Of a stretch of 64,000 bases of DNA, positions 52,331 to 63,948 are shown piece by piece. The stretch is from the NCBI GenBank assembly GCA_020002185.1, contig CM034543.1, positions 6,260,431 through 6,324,430 of the forward strand. The letters run 5' to 3'. The notes beneath the pieces were generated by a model, which was not told the origin of the DNA, did no database searches, and saw nothing but the letters and a program-made list of their open reading frames with translations. Position 1 is the stretch's first letter; every line of letters begins with the position of its first letter. The position numbers and the translations under genes are program-made. This stretch comes from Paraescarpia echinospica (lineage: Eukaryota > Annelida > Polychaeta > Sabellida > Siboglinidae).

Positions 52331-55165
52331 AAATGTTATCTAAACTGATCGCCAACCGAACAATGTCTTCATTCTATAATTATGTTATGAACACCATTCA
52401 CCACATATCTAGTTCATTGGACACCCAACACCCCGTTAACAAATGTATTCAACTATGTTATTTAACAGGACAGAGGGAGGAGAGTAACCACCGGTTACTA
52501 TCCTCAGCCTTGTCCAATTTGTCATTGTTTAATGTCTATTGAATACATCCCTGTGCCATGACTGGATAATCACGCATTCTCATCTCCGTTGTAGACCGAT
52601 AGTCGTTATTTAGATGTATCATTAATCATATTGTTTATCTTTTTTATGTTTAATTTACAAAAAAATGTTTTGCAGAAAAGACAATCTACCCTAAAGGACT
52701 AAACTGATTTTATCAGATGTCTGGGTTTAGGGTTCACATTCGCTACCTATACTCCGTTGCCAGTGCATTAGGGTCTTCATTCATGTTCCAAATCCTTAAC
52801 AGAGGATACTTGAACACAGTACACCCATTTTCCTAAAATACTTACTTACTTAAGCCTCTTCATGCCCACTAGCACGTAGGGCGGAAACGAGGGTCATCCG
52901 CTTATTCATGTCTGCAGCTATCTTTGCGGCTTGGCCCCAGCTTAGATGTAATTTTTTGAGTTCCTTTTCTACAATCTTCCTCCAGGTTTGTTTTGTTTTT
53001 CCTTCAGGTGTCTATCTAAGTGTGGTCGTCTTTATTGTTCAGGATATGGCAGATCCATCTCCATCTTCTTGTGGCGCGTATGTTTTTCATGTTGTTTTGT
53101 CTGGTAATTCTGAGCAGTTGCTTGTTGGAGATTTTTTTGTGGCCAGAATATTCTCATTATATTTCGAAGGCATTTTGTGTGGAAGGTAGAAAGGTGTTTG
53201 AGGTCAAGTTCTGTCATACGCCAGCATTCTGAGCTTTATAGAAGAGTGGAGAGGACGCAGCTTTGGTATAATCTCAGCTTTGTTCTTTTAGAATATATTG
53301 TTGATCTCCAAACAAGTTTCAGTCTGAAGAAAGGACGTCTGACCTTGTTCATGCGATTCTTGATGTCAACATCGGCCCCTCCATCTTTGCGTAGTGAGCT
53401 TCCCAGATAGGTGAAGGTGTCTGTGGTTTGCAGTTCTTCATGATCGAGATAGATGGATATCGGATTTATCTTATTTATTCCCATCACCTTGGATTTCTTT
53501 TTGTTTATCTTTAGTCCTAATTTTTGGCTGGTGTCCTTGAGTGTGTTTGTTTTTTCCTGCGTGTCATGTCGCGTATGAGACAGGAGTTCTACATCATCAG
53601 CGAAGTCGACGTCCTCGAGAAATGAGACCATTGTCCACCGTATCCCTCTTGTTGGTCCTTCTGTTGTTTTCTTCATAGTCAGGTCTATGACCAGGTTGAA
53701 TAAGACTGCTGACATCACACATCATTGCCTGTCCCCTGACTTTACCTTGAATGCAATATCTGACTGCCCTACGGTGCATGTATAGTTCTCGTAGAAAAGT
53801 TTGATGAGGTCCACAATATGTAACGGAATTCCATATGCACGTAATATCCTTGTAGTAGGCTTGTTCTTGTCAATACTATCAAAAGCTTTTTCAAAATATA
53901 CAAAGTTTATACACGGTTCTCTCTTCCATTCTGTGCACTGCTCGATGATGTTTCTAAGAGTGAAAATGTGGTCTGTACATCCTCTTCCTTTTTAGAATCT
54001 AGCTTGCTCCTTTCTTAGCACCTTGTCTACTGCCGATGACATTCGCTTGATAATAATCTTACAGAAGATCTTGCTGGAAACTGACAGCAAGGTAATACCT
54101 CGCTGGTTGTTACAGTTTGTCAGGTCATCGTCGGGTCACCTTTCTTAGGGATTTTAACGATTGTACCTTTGCACCAGTCCTTGGGAATGTTCTTCTCCTT
54201 CCATATCGTCACAGATGATGGTAACATATGTCTGGCTGCTTGTTCTGCGTCTGCTTTGAATAATTCTGCATGCATTTAACTGGTGGTGCCATTCTTGAAT
54301 TCCTTGATAGCAGCAACGATTTCTTCCTTGGTGGGTGGCTCAGTGTTGATGTCCAGTTCTTCGGGGGCGTCTTGGATGTGTGGCAGATCTAGTGGATCGT
54401 CTCTGTTTAGCACTTCTTCAAAACGTTCTGTCCATTTTTGTCTTGGTCTTAGTCTGACGGCAACATATTTCCTTGTTTGTCTCTTATAAGTGCGTTGTTA
54501 CTGTATGGCCTTCCGCAAATCTGCTCGGTGATCCTGAAGAAGGTGGCTTGTTCTTGGTGTTATGCAGCTCTTTCTGCCTCCTCTGCTGCTAGGTTGTCCA
54601 TGTAGGGTCTATTGTCTCTTCTTGCATACCTCTTGACCAGCTTGTTTGCTTCACCATAGAGGGTGCCATACCTTTCTTTCAATCTCGGGGACTTGGCTTT
54701 CATCCACTGGGGTTTTGCATGCTTTCTCTCCTTGATTGCTTTCCACGTGTCTTCACTGAGTCACTCCTTGTGCGTCTTCTGTTTCTGTCCTAGTACCACA
54801 CGACTGGATTCAGTGTATGTATGTACGATATCTTTCCAGTTCTGCTCCACTTTGTTGTTGTTTCATTCCTCTGTGTTTATTTCATCATCTATGTCCTCTA
54901 GTGCAGCAAAGCGGTGCGCATCTGCAGGATAAACTGTTTCTTGACTTCAGTGTCTTTCAATCTTGAAACATCGAAGCGTTTCAACTTCCCAATCGCTGTT
55001 CTGGTTCATTTGAGCTTCAGTTTGATGTGTGCCGCAACAAGATGGTGATCGCTGCCAACATCTACTCCTCTTCGGACGTAAAGATCGTCTACTTTTGCCA
55101 CTTATGAGCAAGTGGTCAATTTGGTTCTTGTCTCTTTGGGTAGGTGAAATCCAAGTCAGTTCTTG

Positions 55166-55535
55166 TATTTTAATAGTAATAATAAGATAACTTCTATTGC
55201 GCCTAAATCCTTGGAAACCAAGCTCAGAAGCGCATCAAAACAAAAGGATTGGTCAATCTCAAAATCCATAAGTACTATTCCAGTTGTCAACAGATGGGTC
55301 AAGGCGCTAGGGAGCTACGGTGGATAAGCAAGGTTGTAAAGATAAGTTTTTAAATGAAGACGGAAATGTGTAATATTTTCAACTGATCTAACACTAAGAG
55401 GAGCATATTACAAAGAGTTGGTGCAGCAGCCGAAAAAACCCTAGTTCCAATGTTAGTGTTGACTCTAGGAACAAAAAATAGGTCAGAACTAGATGATCGA
55501 AGCTGGATAGGTTTTCTTACAGGAGTAAGCAATGA
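55166..55535 (-). mobile_element. LINE 3' end inserted in the RTE
   Basis: Reverse-complement relative of the 601-990 element: LTPVRKPIQLRSSSSDLFFV and NIGTRVFSAAAPTLCN, a 3' UTR with GCGC...TTAGGCGC arms and an (ATT/AAT)n tail at about 55170-55190. Confidence 0.8.
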
Positions 55536-55739
55536 ATGAAAATAAGGTGTGTGGAAATAAAGTGCCTCCTACAACAAGGTTGTTCATGCCACAGAAGTCA
55601 ATCAGTCGTTCACCGTTGTGATTTACAGTCCCACATCCATTGTGACCCATATTTCTTTCGTGTCTGGCATTTTCTTATCCTACTTTTTTTCCTTGCTCTA
55701 AAAACGACTCTTGCTTGTCCCTGTTAACGATTTTGCCAA

Positions 55740-55820
55740 ATGATTTTTGTATGTTGCGCCTCTGAGCTCAGATTCCTGGGGATTTAGGCGCTATAGAAGT
55801 TTGTCATTATTATTAATATT
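55740..55820 (+). mobile_element. LINE/SINE 3' tail with (ATT)n
   Basis: Plus-strand counterpart of 236-335: ATTTTTGTATGTTGCGCC, GGGGATTTAGGCGCTATAG, AAGTTTGTCATTATTATT. It is only the tail; no protein part. Confidence 0.7.
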
Positions 55821-57063
55821 CAGATGCCAATAATGATCAGCAGGTCATGACGTGATATTTTCTCAACTTCTGCTTGTAGGTTTGATTAGAAGTATTTCTT
55901 TTCCTCATCTTCTGCGTTGTTCGTTGGAGCATAACACTGCACGATGCTCATGTTCACCTGCTTCTATTTAAATATAACATATAAGAGTCTTTCACTAACA
56001 GGCTTCCATTCCATAAGAGAATTCCGTAGCCCTTTCTTCAGAATCAAGGCTACACCTTCATGGTGTTGGCCATCATTTCTGCCAGAATATAGCATTGTCT
56101 CTCCTGTCTGTGTTTTGTGGTCACCTGTGCCTGTCCATCTACACTCCTGACTCCTAGGATGTCGATTCTATTTCCTCTTATTTCACGTGTGACTCGCGCG
56201 GTCTTGCCTGTATCGTACATAGTCCTAACATTCCAGAATCCTATCTTTCTTTTGGTTTTGGCGTCTACAGCTGATGGTCTCGCGGCGACAAATTCCCGAA
56301 GACTTTCACTGTCACTGGTCAAACTAGCAGTCACCTGCTCCACCGCCGCAGGACACCCAGAAATAGAGTTTCTTGTTTCCGTTTCCGTAACATCGTATTT
56401 TTTACGAGATGAAGTCGTTGGCCTCATGCTCAACCCCCAAACCTGGAGGGCTGGGAGAGTGACTTTTGTCTGGATTCTATCCTTCGACCTGTCCGGCATG
56501 ATTAGACCTGCCAGGAGCCGAGACTCCCGCCGGCGCAGCTCTCCGGATCACCGAGACACACAAGCCACCTCACCCCACCACGGCAAGGGATCAGTCTCAA
56601 TGGGGGTGGACTCATCAACTTAGTATGAAATAATTCGGCCACCGCATGTTGGTCAACTGAATCTGTCCAAATAACAGTAGTGGGGTCTTAGTCGTTACAG
56701 GGATCCAAAAGGCCATTGTGTGGGCCTGTACATCTTGAAGAGTTCATACAATATAACAATTTGCAACTACAATCAACAATATCACGCCTGCGGTGTACTC
56801 ATGATTTTATTTCAAAGTGGAAGGTTCTAGTGAAATCTTACAGTTCCCGACGGCTGACGTACTGAGACACACCTCCGATGCTTGACCAGTGAGCTTCTTT
56901 GAACGGTGACGCGTCGAATATTCTTGATTGTAGTTGTTAATGGTTCGTTTTTATTAACTTTTTTAAGATGCATAGGCGCAAAAAGATGCGTTTGTTTCCC
57001 TTTAAGATATGTGCAAGTGTTGCACATTGTTTCATGCGGCTGGTTCCTCGTGTCTCGCTGCAG

Positions 57064-57185
57064 GCGACATGCGGGAGAGCGTCGAGCAGAGGGTGTCCAT
57101 CTCCGGCATGGCTCCGTCCATCATGGAGCAGCTCATTGACTACGCCTACACCGCCAACATCATCATCTCCCAGCAAGACGCACAG
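57064..57185 (+). CDS. kelch-like gene, coding exon 3 (BTB, last part)
   Basis: Starts after TCGCTGCAG in phase 1 and ends in phase 0 at GCACAG before GTAACT. It encodes GDMRESVEQRVSISGMAPSI, MEQLIDYAYTANIIISQQDA and Q, completing the BTB domain (the YAYTA segment is a hallmark). The reading frame joins exon 2 without loss. Confidence 0.93.
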
Positions 57186-57908
57186 GTAACTACGCCAAGT
57201 ACACACTCCAGTGGCGAGTCCAGAGAGGGTACCCCTTTTGATGATCGCAAAAACACTGGCGTTCAAATCAAAATCATACTGGATAGGCTGAGCAGGAGCT
57301 TCAGCACGATTCCGCTGTCGGATCTTGACATCGGTAGACGGTGAGGGTGCTTTGGAAACAATTTTGCCGTTGCTTCAGCATCATTCCGCCATCGCCCTGT
57401 CGGATCCTGACATCAGAAGATAGGGGGAGGTCGTAATTTCAGAACGTCTGGAGAGGCCACATTCAAAAGATCTATGAAGCATGTTAATCTAGCATAGTCA
57501 TAGCTCGGCCAAATTCCAACGGTCTAGAGGGGCACGGATCTGGATCTGCCTATACACTTACGATATCCCAAAATTAGCGTACTGCTGTACAGATGGATGT
57601 CAGAAAAGCAGTAGCTAAAGTTGTTATACCTTATGGACAAAGTCAAAGGCGCATTGATGGGAGAAGCACCGGGTCGTGTAGAGTTAAATTAAAATGTCAA
57701 TTAAAATAGTATATGATTGCACATGTTGCACACTAACAATTATCGTGAGAACCTCTCACACTTGGCTAAGCTTGGCCCAATGTTGTACCTTTTCCACAAT
57801 CTCAGATACGCCACTAGTCAGTGTTAGTCGTTAGAGTCACTCTATGTAGAAGTAAACTATTGTCATGCTTGAACGAATATTAGAGTACATGTTTGCCGTT
57901 GGTGGTAG
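57186..57908. other. kelch-like intron 3
   Basis: Contains a short direct repeat of GCTTCAGCA(T/C)GATTCC and CGGATC(C/T)TGACATC near 57297-57420. No gene or known element. Confidence 0.6.
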
Positions 57909-58084
57909 CACGTGTTGTCAGCCGCCAACATGGTTCAGATGACGTCAATCCGCGAAGCTTGTTGCGCCTTCCTGGAACGGGAGATGAACGATACCAACTG
58001 CATCGGCATCTACTGTTTCGCTGAAGCCCACGTGTGTGGCGCCCTCTCGGCCAAGGCTAAGGCGTACGCCCTGGACAATTTCAG
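57909..58084 (+). CDS. kelch-like gene, coding exon 4 (BACK start)
   Basis: Acceptor GTGGTAG at 57902-57908; encodes HVLSAANMVQMTSIREACCA, FLEREMNDTNCIGIYCFAEA and HVCGALSAKAKAYALDNF, ending in phase 2 before GTAAAG. VLxAANxxQxxxxxxACCxFLExxxxxxNCIGIxxFAEA is the BTB-BACK junction of kelch-like proteins. The acceptor was chosen so that the frame joins exon 3 in phase 0 and supplies the expected VLSAAN helix. Confidence 0.9.
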
Positions 58085-58425
58085 GTAAAGACGACTCCTT
58101 CCAGTCTATGCAATTGTACCCTACGACGTTATGGGGAAAAGAGTTCACAAAATGTTATTGTAGTTTCGATGCTAAAAGAATTTAAGGCCACTTCTGGTGG
58201 TGTGTGGAATCCAAATATGTCATTCTAGCGTAAATGGACCAATGCCCCCAAAACTGTACAAATGGTGTTTTGCAGGTCCAAAAAGAAATGTTTGATTCTA
58301 AGCAATTAAGTTATAGTTTCTTATTGTACATAATATTATAAAGATGCATATTTTCCATAAATAATTCAATGTAATATGAGTTACTTTTGTTATGACAGCT
58401 ACTTGAAGTCAACCTTGATTTTCAT

Positions 58426-61400
58426 CGCATGTCCAGCATCATCGATAAAAAATTACTCCACTACATACAATTTGAGAATTTTAAATTACATGTAAACAAA
58501 AAAATATTGTTTAATCATCTATTATATGTGCTATTTAATAAAAATAAAGAGGTATAAGATAGCATTTGACTTAGAAACATTTTTCCCGTCATGGATACTT
58601 TGGTGATAAGTTTAATAATGTGTTGTTTCATGGAAAGGCCTATTTTCAATTATTGCAGCTCTTTCAGAAACGTGTTTAGAAGTATAACTGAAACACAATC
58701 AGTAACATTGATCAGTTATTTTGGCAGTGCTACCTGTCATATGTCAGCGGATTGGAACCAGGCAGTGCGAGCTATGAAATGAACATACCTTGGTGACGCT
58801 GGACACGCAATATAGCTATTGTTAGATAATACCATTATTCTTCATCAAAAAAGAAATAAAATGTTTAGGAAAACGTATTAAAACATGATGTGGACTGCAA
58901 ATGTACCTAGGTATGGAGTTCGTATTGTTTTTTGTTTTATTATTTCACTTTTTTAATTTTCTTCATTTCATAATAATTTACGTATGTTGTCTAATAATCT
59001 GATCCACTACATGTTTCATATGATGTTTGATGGTTAGTCAATGTACACCAATCTACTGTATCGATGCTGGTTTTTATAAAACATTGACCAATCACGATAT
59101 CAACGACACAAAATCAACAAATAACACTCCAATAGGCCATATTTGACTGCTAACAAGTGATGACGCTGGACACTTTGCGATGACGCTGGACACTTTGCGA
59201 TGACGCTGGACACGGGTTGGGCAGAACTGACTCAAAAACACTGGTTGTCCTTACAAGTGAATGAACATAATTTATGTGGATGCATTTTTGAAGGGAGTTA
59301 GGCACGTTCATGCGACTTTTAGGATTTTACCTGGAGCTAGGCATATTACAAATCACCGGTAGAGATGTAATTATATATTTATATGAATGTGAATCTAGAG
59401 TTTGTGGATCCGTTGACATTGAGTTGTCACACGTGTCATATGCTCACGTAATATAACCATATCCTCAGTTAAAGGGTTTGTAGGTAGAACTACTTTGTCA
59501 GAAACTCATCCAGCACTTGCTGTGTCCGCTTTCTGTACTTGCCATCTGGCACGAAAATGTCCATTTGTCGCTACTCGGCAACATTACAGTGGTTGTTTCC
59601 AAACTGTTCAAGTGATTATCTATAAACTCTTCTTGATACGCATGTTTACACAACACATCCGGATTTGTCAGCAAATCAGCCAGTCTGTTGGATCTTAGTT
59701 TCAAAGGAATATTTTTTTGTATGTTACATTATAACAATATATACAGTAACACCAGGGTTCGGTATTCGCTGACAAAATAAGCAGGATATAATTTTTTTTT
59801 TATTTGGATTTCCCTCACACAATTTAACAGACAGGTATTGAAGATCAAATATATTTTCCTTCTTCAATTGCTTCTTCTTATCATTAGTCACCGCAAACTA
59901 CTTCCTAACAGGAAATGTATCCGGCCTGTTTCTTCAACTCCATCCATTCTAACTGCAAACGACCATCCCACGTGTTGTATCTTGTCCTGCGAGATGCTGC
60001 TTGTGGCAGTCCAGTTGCAACGTCTTAACGATCATGCTCCCTTTCCTCCGATTTTGTCAAGTGACATCCAAAGGACAGTGTCCGCTTTGTCTTGACGGGA
60101 CTGGTTTACAATGTTAACAAACGTGCTATATGCAAGGGCAGGGTGGGCCTTTCTCATTAAGCTCCCCAAAAAACCTCCAATTGCACCCACTTTGAGGCTC
60201 TCGAAATTTCCGGTTGCACCCCCTTGAGATTCTCCTAAAACATCCAACTGTACCCCTAGGCTCTCCAAAAACCTCCAATTTCACCCCTGCCCTTGAATTG
60301 AAGCTCACCAATTACTCACAGTGCAGTCGCCTTGACACTAACTAAAACAACAAACTATACTCCTTCCCCAAATATTGGGGGCTAATCCTGTATCGAGACC
60401 ACCATCAATATATTGGGGCCCGCTCCATCCCTCCCCCAGGTTCCGACCCCTTAGAAATAGTATGTGGTAGTTTTGTAATGTAAATGTAATGACTATTTGT
60501 TACAGTTATTAATATTACTGCATACAGGAACACACCTTCCCATAACTGCGTGTCCAGCGTCATCGCGTGTCCAGCGTCATCGCGTGTCCAGCGTCATCGC
60601 CAAGTGTAATGTCTATATTTCTCCAAACGTAGATATCAAGTTCGCTCAAATTGTATTCTACTGGTATGCTAGCTTTGTTATGTTCTTCTCCAAATGTAAA
60701 CTGCGAGCCCTTACATAAAGTAAATTAGTCATAAAGACGTTAACGTTTTGAAAGTAACCAGCGAATGACCGTGTCACCACATTTTGTTTGCAAACATTAA
60801 ATTTCTTACAAAACTATGTATGAATTGTTTTCATTTATAGGAAGAGCAACATGTTCTTTACACATCAAGACCGTAAGTTAGGGTACCGGTTCTAATTACT
60901 GCACCGAGATATGTTTTGGTTAATTTATGTGTCCAGCGTCATCAAACAGCTTAGACATCTGGGGTCTCGCAAGTCAGTTTACTCGCATATCAACTTCATT
61001 ATTTTTGTTTATTCATTTGTCCACATATCACTTAAGAATAATATCGCTATAAATACTATTGCGGTTTTGTATTTACCGTATTCACCTTCGTTTCTGGTAT
61101 AATTTCATCTAAACTGAGTAAATATCTGTCCATTGCTCGCAAAATATGTCGTCTTAAAGTCGGAAAAGCTTTTGTCGGCATGGAGATGTCAGCCTATGGG
61201 GCATTGACCATTTTAATTCCTCTGAATCAAGGTATACATGCGCTCTCAGCGGTGTTTTTTCCGTTTTCGTTATGATGACGCTGGACACGCGACGACGCTG
61301 GACACGCATCCACTTCCGATTTTCCTCCTTTGATCAAGAAATATCGTAAATATCGGAAGTGCCATCGAGGGAATTACAGCAGGGTGGTAGTTGGTAGGCA

Positions 61401-61471
61401 TAAAAAAGTTAAAACGTTGTACGTTTTCTAGGTTTTTGTAGGTAGCCTTTTTCGTCGATGACGCTAGACAC
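58426..61471. repeat. dispersed 15-bp motif GATGACGCTGGACAC, 12 copies
   Basis: Copies (exact or with one or two changes): plus orientation at 58793, 59159, 59179, 59199, 61274, 61291 and 61457; minus orientation (GTGTCCAGCGTCATC) at about 58428, 60550, 60567, 60584 and 60929. The three at 59.16 kb are spaced 20 bp and the three at 60.55 kb 17 bp, in opposite orientation. This looks like subterminal repeats of one or more non-autonomous transposons, or a decoration specific to this intron. Confidence 0.85.
60145..60295. repeat. imperfect ~40-bp repeats, three to four copies
   Basis: Units around CTCC(C/A)AAAA(A)CCTCCAATT and CACCC recur, diverged. Confidence 0.7.
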
Positions 61472-61809
61472 GCACTTAAAACGCCACCCTACATTTTGTA
61501 ACTTTAATGTGCTATGTTTTCCTCAAATTTGGATTTAGAGCCATAATTCTTTTGCAGGATCCCTTCGATAACTTTGTAAGAAACGAACACATATTGAAAT
61601 ACCTAGCAATAACAAAGATTTTACAAATTAAAACTTACGTTTTACAAATTAAAACGGTGGGCAAACTATATATATCCTGAAAGCTCATACTGAGACCAAT
61701 CTTTGATGACATTTTCGTAAGCCTGAGTTTATAATTTACTGTGTGAGGCATAAAAGACACGATTTTCACCAATTGTACACTTTTTGGGACATTGGCCCAA
61801 CTGTGTCAT

Positions 61810-61985
61810 ACTGCCTCTAGGACTCGTTACCAGAATCTTTGCCATGCCGCTGTTCTACTGTCATTGTGCCTTTATGTCGCCATTATACTATAGCAAACTT
61901 GTTTTAGCATGTCTTGGTTTTGTTACCAGAGTCTTTGCCATACCGCTCTTCTGTTGTTACTGCACTTTAACGTAGTCGGTATACT
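61810..61985. repeat. local tandem duplication, ~100-bp unit
   Basis: CGTTACCAGAATCTTTGCCA at about 61825 recurs as GTTACCAGAGTCTTTGCCAT near 61922, followed by similar sequence (ATACTATAG / ATACTGTAG). Two copies, diverged. Confidence 0.75.
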
Positions 61986-62204
61986 GTAGTCAGTACGTGT
62001 GATTAAAGCGGACCCAGACTCATTTATAGGGTAATACATTATACCTTTGAAATGGTCATCGTTAAAGTTTAGCTAGTGACATATCTTGTTGACTGTCCAT
62101 GCGTATAAACCAAAGCCATAAAGTAGCCCCCATGCGCCTGTTATTTGTTGTAACGCGAAACACATGCAAACACGCGAGATGCGACACCCGACTACTGTCA
62201 ACCC

Positions 62205-63237
62205 TATGTGCGCGTGTGTCCATAACAACATGGTAATCCAGTGTCTCCATTTGTTCGTGACAGCGTGGGACCCAACATTCGTGTGTATGTGACACACCGG
62301 TAACATAATGTGTTTACGTGTCCATGACAGCGAGGTACCCCAATGTGTCTATGTATTCATGATAGCAAAATATGCCAATGTGTGCGTGTATCTGTGACGG
62401 CGAGGTAACCCGATGTGTGCGTGTGTTCGTTACAGCAACGTAGCACAATGTTCGTATATTCGTGACAGCGAGGCAGCCTAATGTGTTCGTGTGTCGGTGA
62501 CAGCGAAGTTACCTAATGTGTTCGGGTGTTCGTGACTGTGAGGTAACTTAATGTATCCGTGTGTTCGTGGCAGCGAGGTAGCTTAATATGTCCGTGTGTC
62601 CGTGAGAGCGAGGTAACCAAATGATCGTGTGTCCGTGACATCGAGGTAACCTAATATGTTCCTGTGTCTGTGACAGTGAGGTAACATAATGTGTTCGTGT
62701 GTCAGTGATGACGAGGTAACCTAATATGTTCGTGTGTTCGTGACAGCGATGTCAATTAATATGTTCGTGTGTTCGTGACAGCGAGGTATGTAATATTTTC
62801 GTGTGCCCGTGACCGCAATGTAGTCTAATGTGGTCGTGTGTTCGTGCCAGCTATGTATGTAATATGTTCGTGTGTCCATGACAGCGAGGTATGTAATATG
62901 TTCGTGTGTCCGTGACAGCGAAGTATGTAATATGTTCGTGTGCTTGTGACAGCAATGTAGCCTAATGTGTTCGTGTGTTCGTGACAGCGAGGTATGTAAT
63001 ATGTTCGTGTGTCCATGACAGCGAGGTATGTAATATGTTCGTGTGTCCGTGCCAGCGAGGTATGTAATATGTTCGTGTGTCCGTGACAGCGAGGTATGTA
63101 ATATGTTCGTGTGTCTGTGACAGCGAGGTATGTAATATGTTCGTGTGTCCGTAACAACGAAGTATACAATATATTAGTGTGTCCGTGACGGCAAGGTACG
63201 TAATATGTTCGTGTGTCCGTGACAGCGAGGTAGCCCT
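62205..63237. repeat. 34-bp minisatellite containing the exon 5 splice acceptor
   Basis: About 28 units of 33-35 bp with core TCGTGTGTCCGTGACAGCGA and GGTA. A left subtype continues GTAACCTAATGTGT and a right subtype GTATGTAATATGT. The last unit (63205-63232) runs into exon 5: GTGACAG is its acceptor and CGAGGTA its first coding bases. Minus-strand frames here (62825-63169 and others) only translate the repeat. Confidence 0.95.
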
Positions 63238-63523
63238 ACACGACGAGATCCTCTGTCTGCCTTGCTCTACCCTCGTCGACCTGATCGCCTCTGACGAGTT
63301 GAATGTGACGTCAGAGGAGGTAGTCTTCCAGGCTGTCATCAACTGGGTGAAGTACGACGCCGACAAACGATTGTCCTCGCTGGCCGAGGTTCTGCGACAT
63401 GTCCGTCTCGCCTACGTCAGTCCTTACTTCCTCTTTGACAAAATCGACACCGAATCACTGCTGTCACAGACGACGGAATGTCGACGGTACCTCGACGACG
63501 CGAAGAAGTATCACGTCCTCAAG
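63226..63523 (+). CDS. kelch-like gene, coding exon 5 (BACK)
   Basis: Phase 2 entry: AG of exon 4 joins C to give Ser, then EVALHDEILCLPCSTLVDLI, ASDELNVTSEEVVFQAVINW, VKYDADKRLSSLAEVLRHVR and LAYVSPYFLFDKIDTESLLS, ending KKYHVLK in phase 0 before GTGTGT. VxxHxExLxLPxxxLVxLIxSDxLNVxSEExVFxAVxxWVxxD is the BACK consensus, and LxxVRLxxxxPxFL follows. The acceptor GTGACAG lies in the last unit of a minisatellite in which nearly every unit repeats it. Confidence 0.92.
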
Positions 63524-63820
63524 GTGTGTGTGTGGGGGGGGGGCATGTGTGGGCATGTGTGCGTGCGTGCGTGCGTGTATACTTGCGTGTGAGAAAGTAT
63601 GAAAACAGCTCTGTTAGCTGCATCTAACGAAAACTCAAGGACATGTATAAAATCGCTTAATATAATACGCAAATGAAAATAGTGTAACAGAAACCGGTTA
63701 TTAACGCAATCGGAAAAGTGAAAGGTGACTTAAGCAATTGCTGGAAAAACAATAATTCGTGGAGAGTGTGTGAATTAGCAGTTTCCCTCTGAATTGATAT
63801 AGTCCGTTGATTTCGTCTAG
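63524..63820. other. kelch-like intron 5
   Basis: 297-bp intron with a G-run and GT-rich start (63524-63590). No other feature. Confidence 0.8.
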
Positions 63821-63948
63821 GACCGCCATGCCGAGCTGCAGTCGGCTCTGTCGAGGCCGAGGCGTTGCCAGGCAACCGACCGACGCATCATGATGGTGGG
63901 CGGAGAGATTCACAGCAAGAACTATCTCAACAGCGTCGACGGCTACAG
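63821..63948 (+). CDS. kelch-like gene, coding exon 6 (start of Kelch repeats)
   Basis: After TTTCGTCTAG; encodes DRHAELQSALSRPRRCQATD, RRIMMVGGEIHSKNYLNSVD and GYR, ending in phase 2 before GTGCGC. IMMVGGE is the first Kelch strand motif (hydrophobic run then GG). The gene continues beyond the window; the remaining propeller blades and stop codon are not visible. Confidence 0.88.

Larger units (their letters stand above)
52840..56625 (-). mobile_element. long RTE LINE, frameshifted, with nested LINE tails
   Basis: From 56600 down: a 5' region and N-terminal extension (MPDRSKDRIQTKV), endonuclease start KRKIGFWNVRTMYDTGKTA and RIDILGV; decayed middle; RT with GPTRGIRWTMVSFLEDVDFA then DD (active site FADD near 53600), LGLKINKKKSKVM, TFTYLGSSLRKDGGADVDI and, near 53100, the C-terminal TELDLKHLSTFHTKCLRNI block; ACTT-type tail at about 52840. 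Many frameshifts. Other LINE ends have inserted at 55166-55535 and 55740-55820. It lies in kelch-like intron 2, antisense to that gene. Confidence 0.85.
51403..57063. other. kelch-like intron 2 with microsatellites and RTE
   Basis: 5.66-kb intron. It contains a (CTTA)n stretch near 51727-51762, (ATGT)n and (TA)n tracts at 52145-52330 and an antisense RTE LINE (52840-56625). 51403-52140 and 52331-52839 show nothing else recognisable; 56626-57063 is unique-looking. Confidence 0.75.
58085..63225. other. kelch-like intron 4 with dispersed and tandem repeats
   Basis: 5.1-kb intron. It holds the GATGACGCTGGACAC motif set (58426-61471), a CTCCAA-type repeat (60145-60295), a local duplication (61810-61985) and the 34-bp minisatellite (62205-63237). 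Minus-strand frames at 60268-60032 and 59704-59498 have protein-like composition (VLWMSLDKIGGKGA; LPSSDKWTFSCQMASTESGH) and could be a decayed gene or transposon; I cannot identify them. Confidence 0.6.
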
